NCBI RefSeq assembly: GCF_963678635.1
Contig: NC_087067.1
Location: 58,142,287 to 58,206,286, forward strand
Source of the DNA: Symsagittifera roscoffensis
Lineage: Eukaryota; Xenacoelomorpha; Acoela; Convolutidae
Direction: 5' to 3'
DNA: 64,000 nucleotides
The notes below the pieces were generated by a model. That model was not told the DNA's origin and did no database searches. It saw only the letters and a program-made list of their open reading frames with translations. Shown piece by piece: positions 20,908 through 34,420 of the stretch (positions are counted from its first letter, which is position 1; every line of letters begins with the position of its first letter). Position numbers and translations under genes: made by a program.

Positions 20908-22968
20908 GCTGGTCTCATTAATAAACAGTGTCTTGGAGGATATTTCGATCTATCATTTAACATTAAAAGGGAATTTTTTTTTAAAGTTTCAAAAAACTAT
21001 AAGTGTTAACTTTGTAGGTCCAGACCCCTGAATACTGGAAATAGGCGCAAAACGACGCGCAAATTGAGCACTTAAACAGAAGATCAGAAAAAAATAAAGG
21101 TTGTCAGAGGGCTGGCTCAAGAGGCACAGCCTTCTGACCTGTACCCATATGCCAGAAAATCTGACACATGGGTAAAAACAAAAATCATCAAAAAACAGCA
21201 AAAAAACAGTTTTTTTATTTAAAAAACTCAATCAGGAAGTAGAAAAGAGCTGGTCTCATTAATAAACAGTGTCTTGGAGGATATTTCGATCTATCATTTA
21301 AGACTAAAAGAGAATTTTTTTTTAAAGTTTCAAAAATTACAAGTGTTAACTTTGTAGGTCCAGACCCCTGAATACTGGAAATAGGCGCAAAACGACGCGC
21401 AAATTGAGCACTTAAACTGAAGATCAAAAAAAAAATAAAGGGTGTCAGAGGGCTGGCTCAAGAGGCACAGCCCTCTGACCTGTACCCATATGCCAGAAAA
21501 TCTGACACATGGGTACATACAAAAATCATCAAAAAACAGCAAAAAAACAGCTTTTTTATTTAAAAAACTCAATCAGGAAGTAGAAAGAAGCTGGTGTCAT
21601 TAATAAACAGTGTCTTGGAGGGTATTTCGATCTATCATTTAAGACTAAAAGAGAAAATTTTTTTTTCAAAGTTTCAAAAAATTACAAGTGTTAACTTTGT
21701 AGGTCCAAACCCCAGATTACTGGAAATAGGCGCAAAATGACGCACATATTGAGCACTTAAACTGAAGATCAAAAAAAAAAATAAATAAAGTGTGTCAGAG
21801 GGCTGGCTCATGAGGCACAGCCCTCTGACCTGTACCCATATGCCAGAAAATCTGACACATGGGTACAAAAAAAAATCATCAAAAAACAGTAAAAAACAGT
21901 TTTTTTTATTTAAAAAATTCAATCAAGAAGTATTAAAGATCTGGTCTTATTAAAAAACAGTGTCTTGGAGAATATTTTGATCTATCTTTTAAGACTAAAA
22001 GAGAATTTTTTTTTGAAAAAAAAAGTTTCAAAAAATTACAAGTGTTAATTTTGTAGGTCCAAACCCCAGAGTACTGGAAATAGTCGCAAAATGACGCACA
22101 CATTGAGCACTTAAACTGAAGATCAAAAAAAAATAAAGTGTGTCAGAGGGCTGGCTCAAGAGGCACAGCCCTATGACCTGTACCCATATGCCAGAAAATC
22201 TGACACATGGGTACAAAAAAAAATCATCAAAAAACAGCAAAAAACAGTTTTCTTTGTTAAAAAAACTCAATCAGGAAGTAGAAAAGAGCTGGTCTTATTA
22301 TTAAACAGTGTATTGGAGGACATTTTGATCTATCATTTAAGACTTAAAGAGAATTTTTTTTTTGAAAAAAAAAGTTTCAAAAAATTACAAGTATTAACTT
22401 TGTAGGTCCAAACCCCAGATTACCGGAAATAGGCGCAAAATGACGCACATATTGAGCACTTAAACTGAAGATCAAAAAAAAATAAATAAAGTGTGTCAGA
22501 GGGCTGGCTCATGAGGCACAGCCCTCTGACCTGTACCCATATGCCAGAAAATCTGACACATGGGTACAAAAAAAAATCATCAAAAAACAGTAAAAAACAG
22601 TTTTTTTTATTTAAAAAATTCAATCAAGAAGTATTAAAGATCTGGTCTTATTAAAAAACAGTGTCTTGGAGAATATTTTGATCTATCTTTTAAGACTAAA
22701 AGAGAATTTTTTTTTGAAAAAAAAAGTTTCAAAAAATTACAAGTGTTAATTTTGTAGGTCCAAACCCCAGAGTACTGGAAATAGTCGCAAAATGACGCAC
22801 ACATTGAGCACTTAAACTGAAGATCAAAAAAAAATAAAGTGTGTCAGAGGGCTGGCTCAAGAGGCACAGCCCTATGACCTGTACCCATATGCCAGAAAAT
22901 CTGACACATGGGTACAAAAAAAAATCATCAAAAAACAGCAAAAAACAGTTTTCTTTGTTAAAAAAACT
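20888..22968 (+). repeat. 6-mer HOR, first tandem copy (about 2.08 kb)
   Basis: Six monomers (two type 1, four type 2) are repeated at an offset of 2080-2081 bp in the next unit. Pairs of equivalent points include 20989/23070, 21215/23296, 22028/24108 and 22420/24500. The start is set by the switch from ACAGTTTTTTTT to a shared CTCATTAATAAAC monomer. An inner 701-bp dimer duplication is also present (22028/22729). The first four monomers match 16.95-18.3 kb at an offset of about 3935 bp. Confidence 0.88.
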
Positions 22969-25050
22969 CAATCAGGAAGTAGAAAAGAGCTGGTCTCATT
23001 AATAAACAGTGTCTTGGAGGATATTTCGATCTATCATTTAACATTAAAAGGGAATTTTTTTTTAAAGTTTCAAAAAATTATAAGTGTTAACTTTGTAGGT
23101 CCAGACCCCTGAATACTGGAAATAGGCGCAAAACGACGCGCAAATTGAGCACTTAAACAGAAGATCAGAAAAAAATAAAGGTTGTCAGAGGGCTGGCTCA
23201 AGAGGCACAGCCTTCTGACCTGTACCCATATGCCAGAAAATCTGACACATGGGTAAAAACAAAAATCATCAAAAAACAGCAAAAAAACAGTTTTTTTATT
23301 TAAAAAACTCAATCAAGAAGTAGAAAAGAGCTGGTCTCATTAATAAACAGTGTCTTGGAGGATATTTCGATCTATCATTTAAGACTAAAAGAGAATTTTT
23401 TTTTAAAGTTTCAAAAATTACAAGTGTTAACTTTGTAGGTCCAGACCCCTGAATACTGGAAATAGGCGCAAAACGACGCGCAAATTGAGCACTTAAACTG
23501 AAGATCAAAAAAAAAATAAAGGGTGTCAGAGGGCTGGCTCAAGAGGCACAGCCCTCTGACCTGTACCCATATGCCAGAAAATCTGACACATGGGTACATA
23601 CAAAAATCATCAAAAAACAGCAAAAAAACAGCTTTTTTATTTAAAAAACTCAATCAGGAAGTAGAAAGAAGCTGGTGTCATTAATAAACAGTGTCTTGGA
23701 GGGTATTTCGATCTATCATTTAAGACTAAAAGAGAAAATTTTTTTTTTAAAGTTTCAAAAAATTACAAGTGTTAACTTTGTAGGTCCAAACCCCAGATTA
23801 CTGGAAATAGGCGCAAAATGACGCACATATTGAGCACTTAAACTGAAGATCAAAAAAAAAATAAATTAAGTGTGTCAGAGGGCTGGCTCATGAGGCACAG
23901 CCCTCTGACCTGTACCCATATGCCAGAAAATCTGACACATGGGTACAAAAAAAAATCATCAAAAAACAGTAAAAAACAGTTTTTTTTATTTAAAAAATTC
24001 AATCAAGAAGTATTAAAGATCTGGTCTTATTAAAAAACAGTGTCTTGGAGAATATTTTGATCTATCTTTTAAGACTAAAAGAGAATTTTTTTTTGAAAAA
24101 AAAAGTTTCAAAAAATTACAAGTGTTAATTTTGTAGGTCCAAACCCCAGAGTACTGGAAATAGTCGCAAAATGACGCACACATTGAGCACTTAAACTGAA
24201 GATCAAAAAAAAATAAAGTGTGTCAGAGGGCTGGCTCAAGAGGCACAGCCCTATGACCTGTACCCATATGCCAGAAAATCTGACACATGGGTACAAAAAA
24301 AAATCATCAAAAAACAGCAAAAAACAGTTTTCTTTGTTAAAAAAACTCAATCAGGAAGTAGAAAAGAGCTGGTCTTATTATTAAACAGTGTATTGGAGGA
24401 TATTTTGATCTATCATTTAAGACTTAAAGAGAATTTTTTTTTTGAAAAAAAAAGTTTCAAAAAATTACAAGTATTAACTTTGTAGGTCCAAACCCCAGAT
24501 TACCGGAAATAGGCGCAAAATGACGCACATATTGAGCACTTAAACTGAAGATCAAAAAAAAATAAATAAAGTGTGTCAGAGGGCTGGCTCATGAGGCACA
24601 GCCCTCTGACCTGTACCCATATGCCAGAAAATCTGACACATGAGTACAAAAAAAAATCATCAAAAAACAGTAAAAAACAGTTTTTTTTATTTAAAAAATT
24701 CAATCAAGAAGTATTAAAGATCTGGTCTTATTAAAAAACAGTGTCTTGGAGAATATTTTGATCTATCTTTTAAGACTAAAAGAGAATTTTTTTTCGAAAA
24801 AAAAAGTTTCAAAAAATTACAAGTGTTAATTTTGTAGGTCCAAACCCCAGAGTACTGGAAATAGTCGCAAAATGACGCACACATTGAGCACTTAAACTGA
24901 AGATCAAAAAAAAATAAAGTGTGTCAGAGGGCTGGCTCAAGAGGCACAGCCCTATGACCTGTACCCATATGCCAGAAAATCTGACACATGGGTACAAAAA
25001 AAAATCATCAAAAAACAGCAAAAAACAGTTTTCTTTGTTAAAAAACTCAA
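22969..25050 (+). repeat. 6-mer HOR, second tandem copy
   Basis: Nearly identical to 20888-22968, including the inner 701-bp dimer duplication (24108/24809). The end is placed where the following monomer again reads CTTATTATTAAACAGTG instead of CTCATTAATAAAC. Confidence 0.88.
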
Positions 25051-25254
25051 TCAGGAAGTAGAAAAGAGCTGGTCTTATTATTAAACAGTGTATTGGAGGA
25101 TATTTTGATCTATCATTTAAGACTTAAAGAGAATTTTTTTTTTGAAAAAAAAAGTTTCAAAAAATTACAAGTATTAACTTTGTAGGTCCAAACCCCAGAT
25201 TACCGGAAATAGGCGCAAAATGACGCACATATTGAGCACTTAAACTGAAGATCA

Positions 25255-25310
25255 AAAAAAACAAAGGGTGTCAGAGGGCTTGGATGATATTTCGATCTAT
25301 CATTTAAGAC
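25255..25310 (+). repeat. Truncated hybrid monomer (second occurrence)
   Basis: Junction at about 25280, GTCAGAGGGCT followed by TGGATGATATTTCG. It is the same deletion as at 18564 with one added G-to-T change, and the flanking monomers also match at an offset of about 6715 bp. This is a marker of segmental duplication within the array. Confidence 0.9.
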
Positions 25311-28300
25311 TAAAAGAGAAATGTTTTTTTTTTAAAGTTTCAAAAAATTACAACTGTTAACTTTGCAGGTCCATACCCCAGATTACTGGAAATAGGCGCA
25401 AAAAGACGCACACATTGAGCATTAAACTGAAGATCAAAAAAATAAAGGGTGTCAGAGGGCTGGTTCAAGAGGCACAGCCCTCTGACCTGTACCCATATGC
25501 CAGAAAATCTGACACATGGGTACAAAAAAGATCATCAAAAACAGCAAAAAACAGTTTTTTTATTTAAAAAACTCAATCAGGAAGTAGAAAAGAGCTGGTC
25601 TCATTAATAAACAGTGTCTTGGAGGATATTTCGATCTATCATTTAACATTAAAATGGAATTTTTTTTTAAAGTTTCAAAAAATTACAAGTGTTAACTTTG
25701 TAGGTCCAGACCCCTGAATACTGGAAATAGGCGCAAAACGACGCGCAAATTGAGCACTTAAACTGAAGATCAGAAAAAAATAAAGGTTGTCAGAGGGCTG
25801 GCTCAAGAGGCACAGCCTTCTGACCTGTACCCATATGCCAGAAAATCTGACACATGGGTAAAAACAAAAATCATCAAAAAACAGCAAAAAAACAGTTTTT
25901 TTATTTAAAAAACTCAATCAGGAAGTAGAAAAGAGCTGGTCTCATTAATAAACAGTGTCTTGGAGGATATTTCAATCTATCATTTAAGACTAAAAGAGAA
26001 TTTTTTTTTAAAGTTTCAAAAATTACAAGTGTTAACTTTGTAGGTCCAGACCCCTGAATACTGGAAATAGGCGCAAAACGACGCGCAAATTGAGCACTTA
26101 AACTGAAGATCAAAAAAAATAAAGGGTGTCAGAGGGCTGGCTCAAGAGGCACAGCCCTCTGACCTGTACCCATATGCCAGAAAATCTGACACATGGGTAC
26201 ATACAAAAATTATCAAAAAACAGCAAAAAAACAGCTTTTTTATTTAAAAAACTCAATCAGGAAGTAGAAAGAAGCTGGTCTCATTAATAAACAGTGTCTT
26301 GGAGGGTATTTCGATCTATCATTTAAGACTAAAAGAGAAAATTTTTTTTTTTAAAGTTTCAAAAAATTACAAGTGTTAACTTTGTAGGTCCAAACCCCAG
26401 ATTACTGGAAATAGGCGCAAAATGACGCACATATTGAGCACTTAAACTGAAGATCAAAAAAAAAAATAAATAAAGTGTGTCAGAGGGCTGGCTCATGAGG
26501 CACAGCCCTCTGACCTGTACCCATATGCCAGAAAATCTGACACATGGGTACAAAAAAAAATCATCAAAAAGCAGTAAAAAACAGTTTTTTTTAATTAAAA
26601 AATTCAATCAAGAAGTATTAAAGATCTGGTCTTATTAAAAAACAGTGTCTTGGAGAATATTTTGATCTATCTTTTAAGACTAAAAGAGAATTTTTTTTTG
26701 AAAAAAAAGTTTCAAAAAACTACAAGTGTTAATTTTGTAGGTCCAAACCCCAGAGTACTGGAAATAGTCGCAAAATGACGCAAACATTGAGCACTTAAAC
26801 TGAAGATCAAAAAAAAATAAAGTGTGTCAGAGGGCTGGCTCAAGAGGCACAGCCCTATGACCTGTACCCATATGCCAGAAAATCTGACACATGGGTACAA
26901 AAAAAAATCATCAAAAAACAGCAAAAAACAGTTTTCTTTGTTAAAAAAACTCAATCAGGAAGTAGAAAAGAGCTGGTCTTATTATTAAACAGTGTATTGG
27001 AGGATATTTTGATCTATCATTTAAGACTTAAAGAGAATTTTTTTTTTTGAAAAAAAAAGTTTCAAAAAATTACAAGTATTAACTTTGTAGGTCCAAACCC
27101 CAGATTACCGGAAATAGGCGCAAAATGACGCACATATTGAGCACTTAAACTGAAGATCAAAAAAAACAAAGGGTGTCAGAGGGCTGGCTCAAGAGGCACA
27201 GCCCTCTGACTTGTACCCATATGCCAGAAAATCTGACACATGGGTACAAAAAAAATCATCAAAAAACAGCAAAAAACAGTTTTCTTTGTTAAAAAAACTC
27301 AATCAGGAAGTATTAAAGATCTGGTTTTATTAAAAAACAGTGTCTTGGAGAATATTTTGATCTATCTTTTAAGACTAAAAGAGAATTTTTTTTTGAAAAA
27401 AAAGTTTCAAAAAATTACAAGTATTAACTTTGTAGGTTCAAACCCCAGATTACCGGAAAAAGGCGCAAAATGACGCACACATTGAGCACTTAAACTGAAG
27501 ATCAAAAAAAAACAAAGGGTGTCAGAGGGCTGGCTCAAGAGGCACAGCCCTCTGACTTGTACCCATATGCCAGAAAATCTGACACATGGGTACAAACAAA
27601 AATCATCAAAAAACAGCAAAAAAACCGTTTTTTTATTTAAAAAACTCAATCAGGAAGTAGAAAAAAGCTGGTCTCATTAATAAACAGTGTCTTGGAGGAT
27701 ATTTCGATCTATCATTTAAGACTAAAAGAGAAAATTTTTTTTTTAAAGTTTCAGAAAATTACAAGTGTTAACTTTGTAGGTCCAAACCCCAGATTACTGG
27801 AAATAGGCGCAAAATGACGCACACATTGAGCACTTAAACTGAAGATCAAAAAAAAAAATAAAGTGTGTCAGAGGGCTGGCTCGAGAGGCACAGCCTTCTG
27901 ACCTGTACCCATATGCCAGAAAATCTGACACATGGGTACAAAAAAAAATCATCAAAAAACTGTAAAAAACAGTTTTTTTATTTAAAAAATTCAATCAAGA
28001 AGTATTAAAGATGTGGTCTTATTAAAAAACAGTGTCATGGAGAATATTTTGATCTATCTTTTAACACTAAAAGAGAATTTTTTTTTGAAAAAAAAAAGTT
28101 TCAAAAAATTACAAGTGTTAATTTTGTAGGTCCAAACCCCAGATTACTGGAAATAGTCGCAAAATGACGCACACATTGAGCACTTAAACTGAAGATCAAA
28201 AAAAAAAAAATAAAGTGTGTCAGAGGGCTGGCTCAAGAGGCACAGCCCTCTGACCTGTACCCATATGCCATAAAATCTGACACATGGGTACAAAAAAAAT

Positions 28301-30269
28301 CATCAAAAAACAGCAAAAAACAGTTTTCTTTGTTAAAAAAACTCAATCAGGAAGTAGAAAAGAGCTGGCCTTTTTATTAAACAGTGTATTGGAGGATATT
28401 TTGATCTATCATTTAAGACTTAAAGAGAATTTTTTTTTGAAAAAAAAAGTTTCAAAAAATTACAAGTATTAACTTTGTAGGTCCAAACCCCAGATTACCG
28501 GAAATAGGCGCAAAATGACGCACACATTGAGCACTTAAACTGAAGATCAAAAAAAACAAAGGGTGTCAGAGGGCTGGCTCAAGAGGCACAGCCATCTGAC
28601 CTGTACCCATATGCCAGAAAATCTGACATATGGGTACAAAAAAAATCATCAAAAACAGCAAAAAACAGTTTTTTTATTTGAAAAACTCAATCAGCAAGTA
28701 GAAAAGAGCTGGTCTCATTAATAAACAGTGTCTTGGAGGATATTTCGATCTATCATTTAAGACCAAAAGAGAAATGTTTTTTTTTTAAAGTTTCAAAAAA
28801 AATTACAAGTGTTAACTTTGTAGGTCCAGACCCCTGAATACTGGAAATAGGAGCAAAACGACGCGCAAATTGAGCACTTAAACTGAAGATCAGAAAAAAA
28901 TGAAGGGTGTCAGAGGGCTGGCTCAAGAGGCACAGCCCTCTGACCTGTACCCATATGCCAGAAAATCTGAAATATGGGTACAAAAAAATCATAAAAAAAA
29001 CGACAAAAAACAGTTTTTTTATTTAAAAAACTCAATCAGGAAGTAGAAAAGAGCTGGTCTCAATAATAAACAGTGTCTTGGAGGATATTTCGATCTATCG
29101 TTTAAGACTAAAAGAGAAATGTTTTTTTTTTTTAAGTTTCAAAAAATTACAAGTGTTAACTTTGTAGGTCCAAACCCCAGATTACTGGAAATAGGCGCAA
29201 AATGACGCACACATTGAGCATTAAACTGAAGATCAAAAAATAAAAAAAGGGTCTCAGAGGGCTGGCTCAAGAGGCACAGCCCTCTGTCCTGTACCCATAG
29301 GCCAGAAAATCTGACACATGGGTACAAAAAAAATCATCAAAAACACCAAAAAACAGTTTTTTTATTTAAAAAACTCAATCAGGAAGTAGAAAAGAGCTGG
29401 TCTCATTAATAAACAGTGTCTTGGAGGATATTTCGATCTATCATTTAAGACTAAAAGAGAATTTTTTTTAAAGTTTCAAAAAATTACAAATGTTAACTTT
29501 GTAGGTCCAGACCCCTGAATACTGGAAAGAGGCGCAAAACGACGCGCAAATTGAGCACTTAAACTAAAGATCAGAAAAAAATAAAGGTTGTCAGAGGGCT
29601 GGCTCAAGAGGCACAGCCCTCTGACCTGTACCCATATGCCAGAAAATCTGACACATGGGTACAAAAAAAATCATCGAAAACAGCAAACAACAGTTTTTTT
29701 ATTTAAAAAACTCAATCAGGAAGTAGAAAAGAGCTGGTCTCATTAATGAACAGTGTCTTGGAGGATATTTCGATATATCATTTAAGACTAAAAGAGATTT
29801 TTTTTTTAAGTTTCAAAAAATTACAAGTGTTAACTTTGTAGGTCCAGACCCCTGAATACTGGAAATAGGCGCAAAACGACGCGCAAATTGAGCACTTAAA
29901 CTGAAGATCAAAAAAAATAAAGGGTGTCAGAGGGCTGGCTCAAGAGGCACAGCCCTCTGACCTGTACACATATGCCAGAAAATCTGACACATGGGTACAA
30001 ATAAAAATCATCAAAAAACAGCAAAAAAACAGTTTTTTTTATTTAAAAAACTCAATCAGGAAGTAGAAAAGAGCTGGTCTCATTAATAAACAGTGTCTTG
30101 GAGGATATTTCGATCTATCATTTAAGACTAAAATAGAAACTTTTTTTTTGAAGTTTCAAAAAACTACAAGTGTTAACTTTGTAGGTCCAAACCCCAGATT
30201 ACTGGAAATAGGCGCAAAATGAGGCACACATTGAGCACTTAAACTGAAGATCAAAAAAAAATAAAGTGT

Positions 30270-31200
30270 GTCAGAGGGCTGGCTCTAGAGGCACAGCCCT
30301 CTGACCTGTACCCATATGCCAGAAAATCTGACACATGGGTACAAAAAAAAATCATCAAAAAACACAAAAAAAACAGTTTTCACTGTTAAAAAAATTCAAT
30401 CAGGAAGTAGAAAAGAACTGGTCTTATTATTAAACAGTGTATTGGAGGATATTTTGATCTATCATTTAAGACTTGAGGAGAATTTTTTTTTGAAAAAAAA
30501 GTTTCAAAAAATTACAAGTGTTAACTTTGTAGGTCCAAAACCGAGATTACTGGAAATAGGCGCAAATTGACGCACACATTGAGCACTTTAACTGAAGATC
30601 AAAAAAAAATAAAGTGTGTCAGAGGGCTGGCTCTAGAGGCACAGCCCTCTGACCTGTACCCACATGCCAGAAAATCTGACACATGGGTACAAAAAAAAAT
30701 CATCAAAAAACACAAAAAAAACAGTTTTCACTGTTAAAAAAATTCAATCAGGAAGTAGAAAAGAACTGGTTTTATTATTAAACAGTGTATTGGAGGATGT
30801 TTTGATCTATTATTTAAGACTTCAGGAGAATATTTTTTTTTTTGAAAAAAAAGTTTCAAAAAATTACAAGCGTTAACTTTGTAGGTCCAAACCCCAGATT
30901 ACTGGAATTAGTCGCAAAATGACGCACACATTGAGCACTTAAACTGAAGATCAAAAAAAAATAAAGTGTGTCAGAGGGCTGGCTCTAGAGGCACAGCCCT
31001 CTGACCTGTACCCATATGCCAGAAAATCTGACACATGGGTACAAAAAAAAATCATCAAAAAACACAAAAAAAAACAGTTTTCACTGTTAAAAAAATTCAA
31101 TCAGGAAGTAGAAAAGAACTGGTCTTATTATTAAACAGTGTATTGGAGGATATTTTGATCTATCATTTAAGACTTGAGGAGAATATTTTTTTTTTGAAAA
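30270..31200 (+). repeat. Local amplification of three private monomers
   Basis: Three successive monomers carry CTCTAGAG in the hairpin-1 loop (30283, 30631, 30983; spacing 348 and 352 bp) together with AAACACAAAAAA and a CACTGTTAAAA variant. None of these is seen elsewhere in the window. Confidence 0.85.
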
Positions 31201-31320
31201 AAAAGTTTCAAAAAATTACAAGCGTTAACTTTGTAGGTCCAAACCCCAGATTACTGGAAATAGTCGCAAAATGACGCACACATTGAGCACTTAAACTGAA
31301 GATCAAAAAAAAATAAAGTG

Positions 31321-33420
31321 TGTCAGAGGGCTGGCTCATGAGGCACAGCCCTATGACCTGTACCCATATGCCAGAAAATCTGACACATGGGTACAAAAAA
31401 AAATCATCAAAAAACAGCAAAAAACAGTTTTCATTGTTAAAAAAACTCAATCAGGAAGTAGAAAAGAGTTGGTCCTATTACTAAACAGTGTATTGGAGGA
31501 TATTTTGATCTATCATTTAAGACTTAAAGAGAATTTTTTTTTTTGAAAAAAAAAGTTTCAAAAAATTACAAGTATTAACTTTGTAGGTCCAAATCCCAGA
31601 TTATCGGAAATAGGCGCAAAATGACGCACACATTGGAGCACTTAAACTGAAGATTAAAAAAAACAAAGGGTGTCAGAGTGCTGGCTCAAGAGGCACAGCC
31701 CTCTGACCTGTACCCATATGCCAGAAAATCTGACACATGGGTACAAAAAAAATCATCAAAAAACAGCAAAAAACTTTTTTTATTATTTGAAAAACTCAAT
31801 CAAGAAGTAGAAAAGAGCTGGTCTTATTAAAAAACAGTGTCTTGGAGAATATTTTGATTTATCATTTAAGACTAAAAGAGATTTTTTTTTTTGAAAAAAA
31901 AGTTTCAAAAAATTACAAGTGTTAACTTTGTAGGTCCAAACCCCAGATTACTGGAAATAGTCGCAAAATGACGCACACATTGAGCACTTGAACTGAAGAT
32001 CAAAAAAAATAAAGTGTGTCAGAGGGCTGGCTCAAGAGGCACAGCCCTATGACCTGTACCCATATGCCAGAAAATCTGACACATGGGTACAAAAAAAATC
32101 ATCAAAAAACAGCAAAAAACAGTTTTCTTTGTTAAAAAAACTCAATCAGGAAGTAGAAAAGAGCTGGTCCTATTACTAAACAGTGTATTGGAGGATATTT
32201 TGATCTATCATTTAAGACTTAAAGAGAATTTTTTTTTTTGAAAAAAAAAGTTTCAAAAAATTACAAGTATTAACTTTGTAGGTCCAAATCCCAGATTATC
32301 GGAAATAGGCGCAAAATGACGCACACATTGGAGCACTTAAACTGAAGATCAAAAAAAAATAAAGTGTGTCAGAGGGCTGGCTCATGAGGCACAGCCCTAT
32401 GACCTGTACCCATATGCCAGAAAATCTGACAAATGGGTACAAAAAAAAATCATCAAAAAACAGCAAAAAACAGTTTTCATTGTTAAAAAAACTCAATCAG
32501 GAAGTAGAAAAGAGTTGGTCCTATTACTAAACAGTGTATTGGAGGATATTTTGATCTATCATTTAAGACTTAAAGAGAATTTTTTTTTTTTGAAAAAAAA
32601 AGTTTCAAAAAATTACAAGTATTAACTTTGTAGGTCCAAATCCCAGATTATCGGAAATAGGCGCAAAATGACGCACACATTGGAGCACTTAAACTGAAGA
32701 TTAAAAAAAACAAAGGGTGTCAGAGTGCTGGCTCAAGAGGCACAGCCCTCTGACCTGTACCCATATGCCAGAAAATCTGACACATGGGTACAAAAAAAAT
32801 CATCAAAAAACAGCAAAAAACTTTTTTTATTATTTGAAAAACTCAATCAAGAAGTAGAAAAGAGCTGGTCTTATTAAAAAACAGTGTCTTGGAGAATATT
32901 TTGATTTATCATTTAAGACTAAAAGAGATTTTTTTTTTTGAAAAAAAAGTTTCAAAAAATTACAAGTGTTAACTTTGTAGGTCCAAACCCCAGATTACTG
33001 GAAATAGTCGCAAAATGACGCACACATTGAGCACTTGAACTGAAGATCAAAAAAAATAAAGTGTGTCAGAGGGCTGGCTCAAGAGGCACAGCCCTATGAC
33101 CTGTACCCATATGCCAGAAAATCTGACACATGGGTACAAAAAAAATCATCAAAAAACAGCAAAAAACAGTTTTCTTTGTTAAAAAACTCAATCAGGAAGT
33201 AGAAAAGAGCTGGTCATATTATTAAACAGTGTATTGGAGGATATTTTGATCTATCATTTAAGACTAAAAGAGATTTTTTTTTGAAAAAAAGTTTCAAAAA
33301 ATTATAAGTGTTAACTTTGTAGGTCCAGACCCCAGACTACTGGAAATAGGCGCAAAATGACGCACATATTGAGCAATTAAACTGAAGATCAAAAACAAAT
33401 AAAGGGTGTCAGAGGGCTGG
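31321..33420 (+). repeat. 3-mer HOR, about 1.05 kb, two copies
   Basis: The words CATTGGAGCAC, CAGAGTGCTGG and AAACTTTTTTTATTATTTG recur at an offset of about 1046-1051 bp (for example 31769 and 32820). One additional dimer-level repeat of CATTGGAGCAC occurs near 32328. Copy boundaries are approximate. Confidence 0.75.
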
Positions 33421-34420
33421 CTCAAGAGGCACAGCCCTCTGACCTGTACCCATATGCCAGAAAATCTGACACATGGGTACAAAAAAAATCATCAAAAACA
33501 GCAAAAAACAGTTTTCTTTGTTAAAAAAACTCAATCAGGAAGTAGAAAAGAGTTGGTCCTATTATTAAACAGTGTATTGGAGGATATTTTGATCTATCAT
33601 TTAAGACTTAAAGAGAACATTTTTTTATGAAAAAAAAGTTTCAAAAAATTACAAGTTTTAACTTTGTAGGTCCAAACCCCAGATTACCGGAAATAGGCGC
33701 AAAATGACGCACACATTGAGCACTTAAACTGAAGATAAAAAAAAACAAAGGGTGTCAGAGGGCTGGCTCAAGAGGCACAGCCCTCTGACCTGTACCCATA
33801 TGCCAGAAAATCTGACACATGGGTACAAAAAAAATCATCAAAAACAGCAAAAAACAGTTTTCTTTGTTAAAAAAACTCAATCAGGAAGTAGAAAGAGCTG
33901 GTCCTATTATTAAACAGTGTATTGGAGGATATTTTGATCTATCATTTAAGACTAAAAGAGATTTTTTTTTGAAAAAAAGTTTCAAAAAATTATAAGTGTT
34001 AACTTTGTAGGTCCAAACCCCAGACTACTGGAAATAGGCGCAAAATGACGCACATATTGAGCAATTAAACTGAAGATCAAAAACAAATAAAGGGTGTCAG
34101 AGGGCTGGCTCAAGAGGCACAGCCCTCTGACCTGTACCCATATGCCAGAAAATCTGACACATGGGTACAAAAAAAAGTCATCAAAAACAGCAAAAAACAG
34201 TTTTCTTTGTTAAAAAAACTCAATCAGGAAGTAGAAAAGAGTTGGTCCTATTATTAAACAGTGTATTGGAGGATATTTTGATCTATCATTTAAGACTTAA
34301 AGAGAACTTTTTTTTATGAAAAAAAAGTTTCAAAAAATTACAAGTTTTAACTTTGTAGGTCCAAACCCCAGATTACCGGAAATAGGCGCAAAATGACGCA
34401 CACATTGAGCACTTAAACTG
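33240..34420 (+). repeat. Dimer repeat, about 688 bp
   Basis: Equivalent points at 33294 and 33982, and the distinctive TTTTTTATGAAAAAAAAG variant near 33620 and 34310, are about 688 bp apart. Confidence 0.7.

Larger units (their letters stand above)
8600..30150 (+). repeat. Satellite block 2: mixed type-1/type-2 monomers with HORs
   Basis: Two monomer types are interleaved. Type 1 reads CCCCTGAATACTGG and AACGACGCGCAAATTG. Type 2 reads CCCCAGATTACTGG and AATGACGCACAC. From 8.6 to 12.9 kb they mostly alternate, giving a dimeric HOR of about 678 bp. From 12.2 to 28 kb they are rearranged into 4-mer and 6-mer units. Many monomers here have ATTTCGATC where other blocks have ATTTTGATC. Type 1 disappears after about 29.9 kb. 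Confidence 0.85.

Noticed and set aside
27430-27450. RNA polymerase III box-like words (GGTTCAAACC resembling a B box; TGGCTCAAGAGG resembling an A box)
   Set aside because: The two words are in the wrong order or about 190 bp apart, T-runs that would terminate transcription lie between them, and most monomers have GGTCCAGACC instead.
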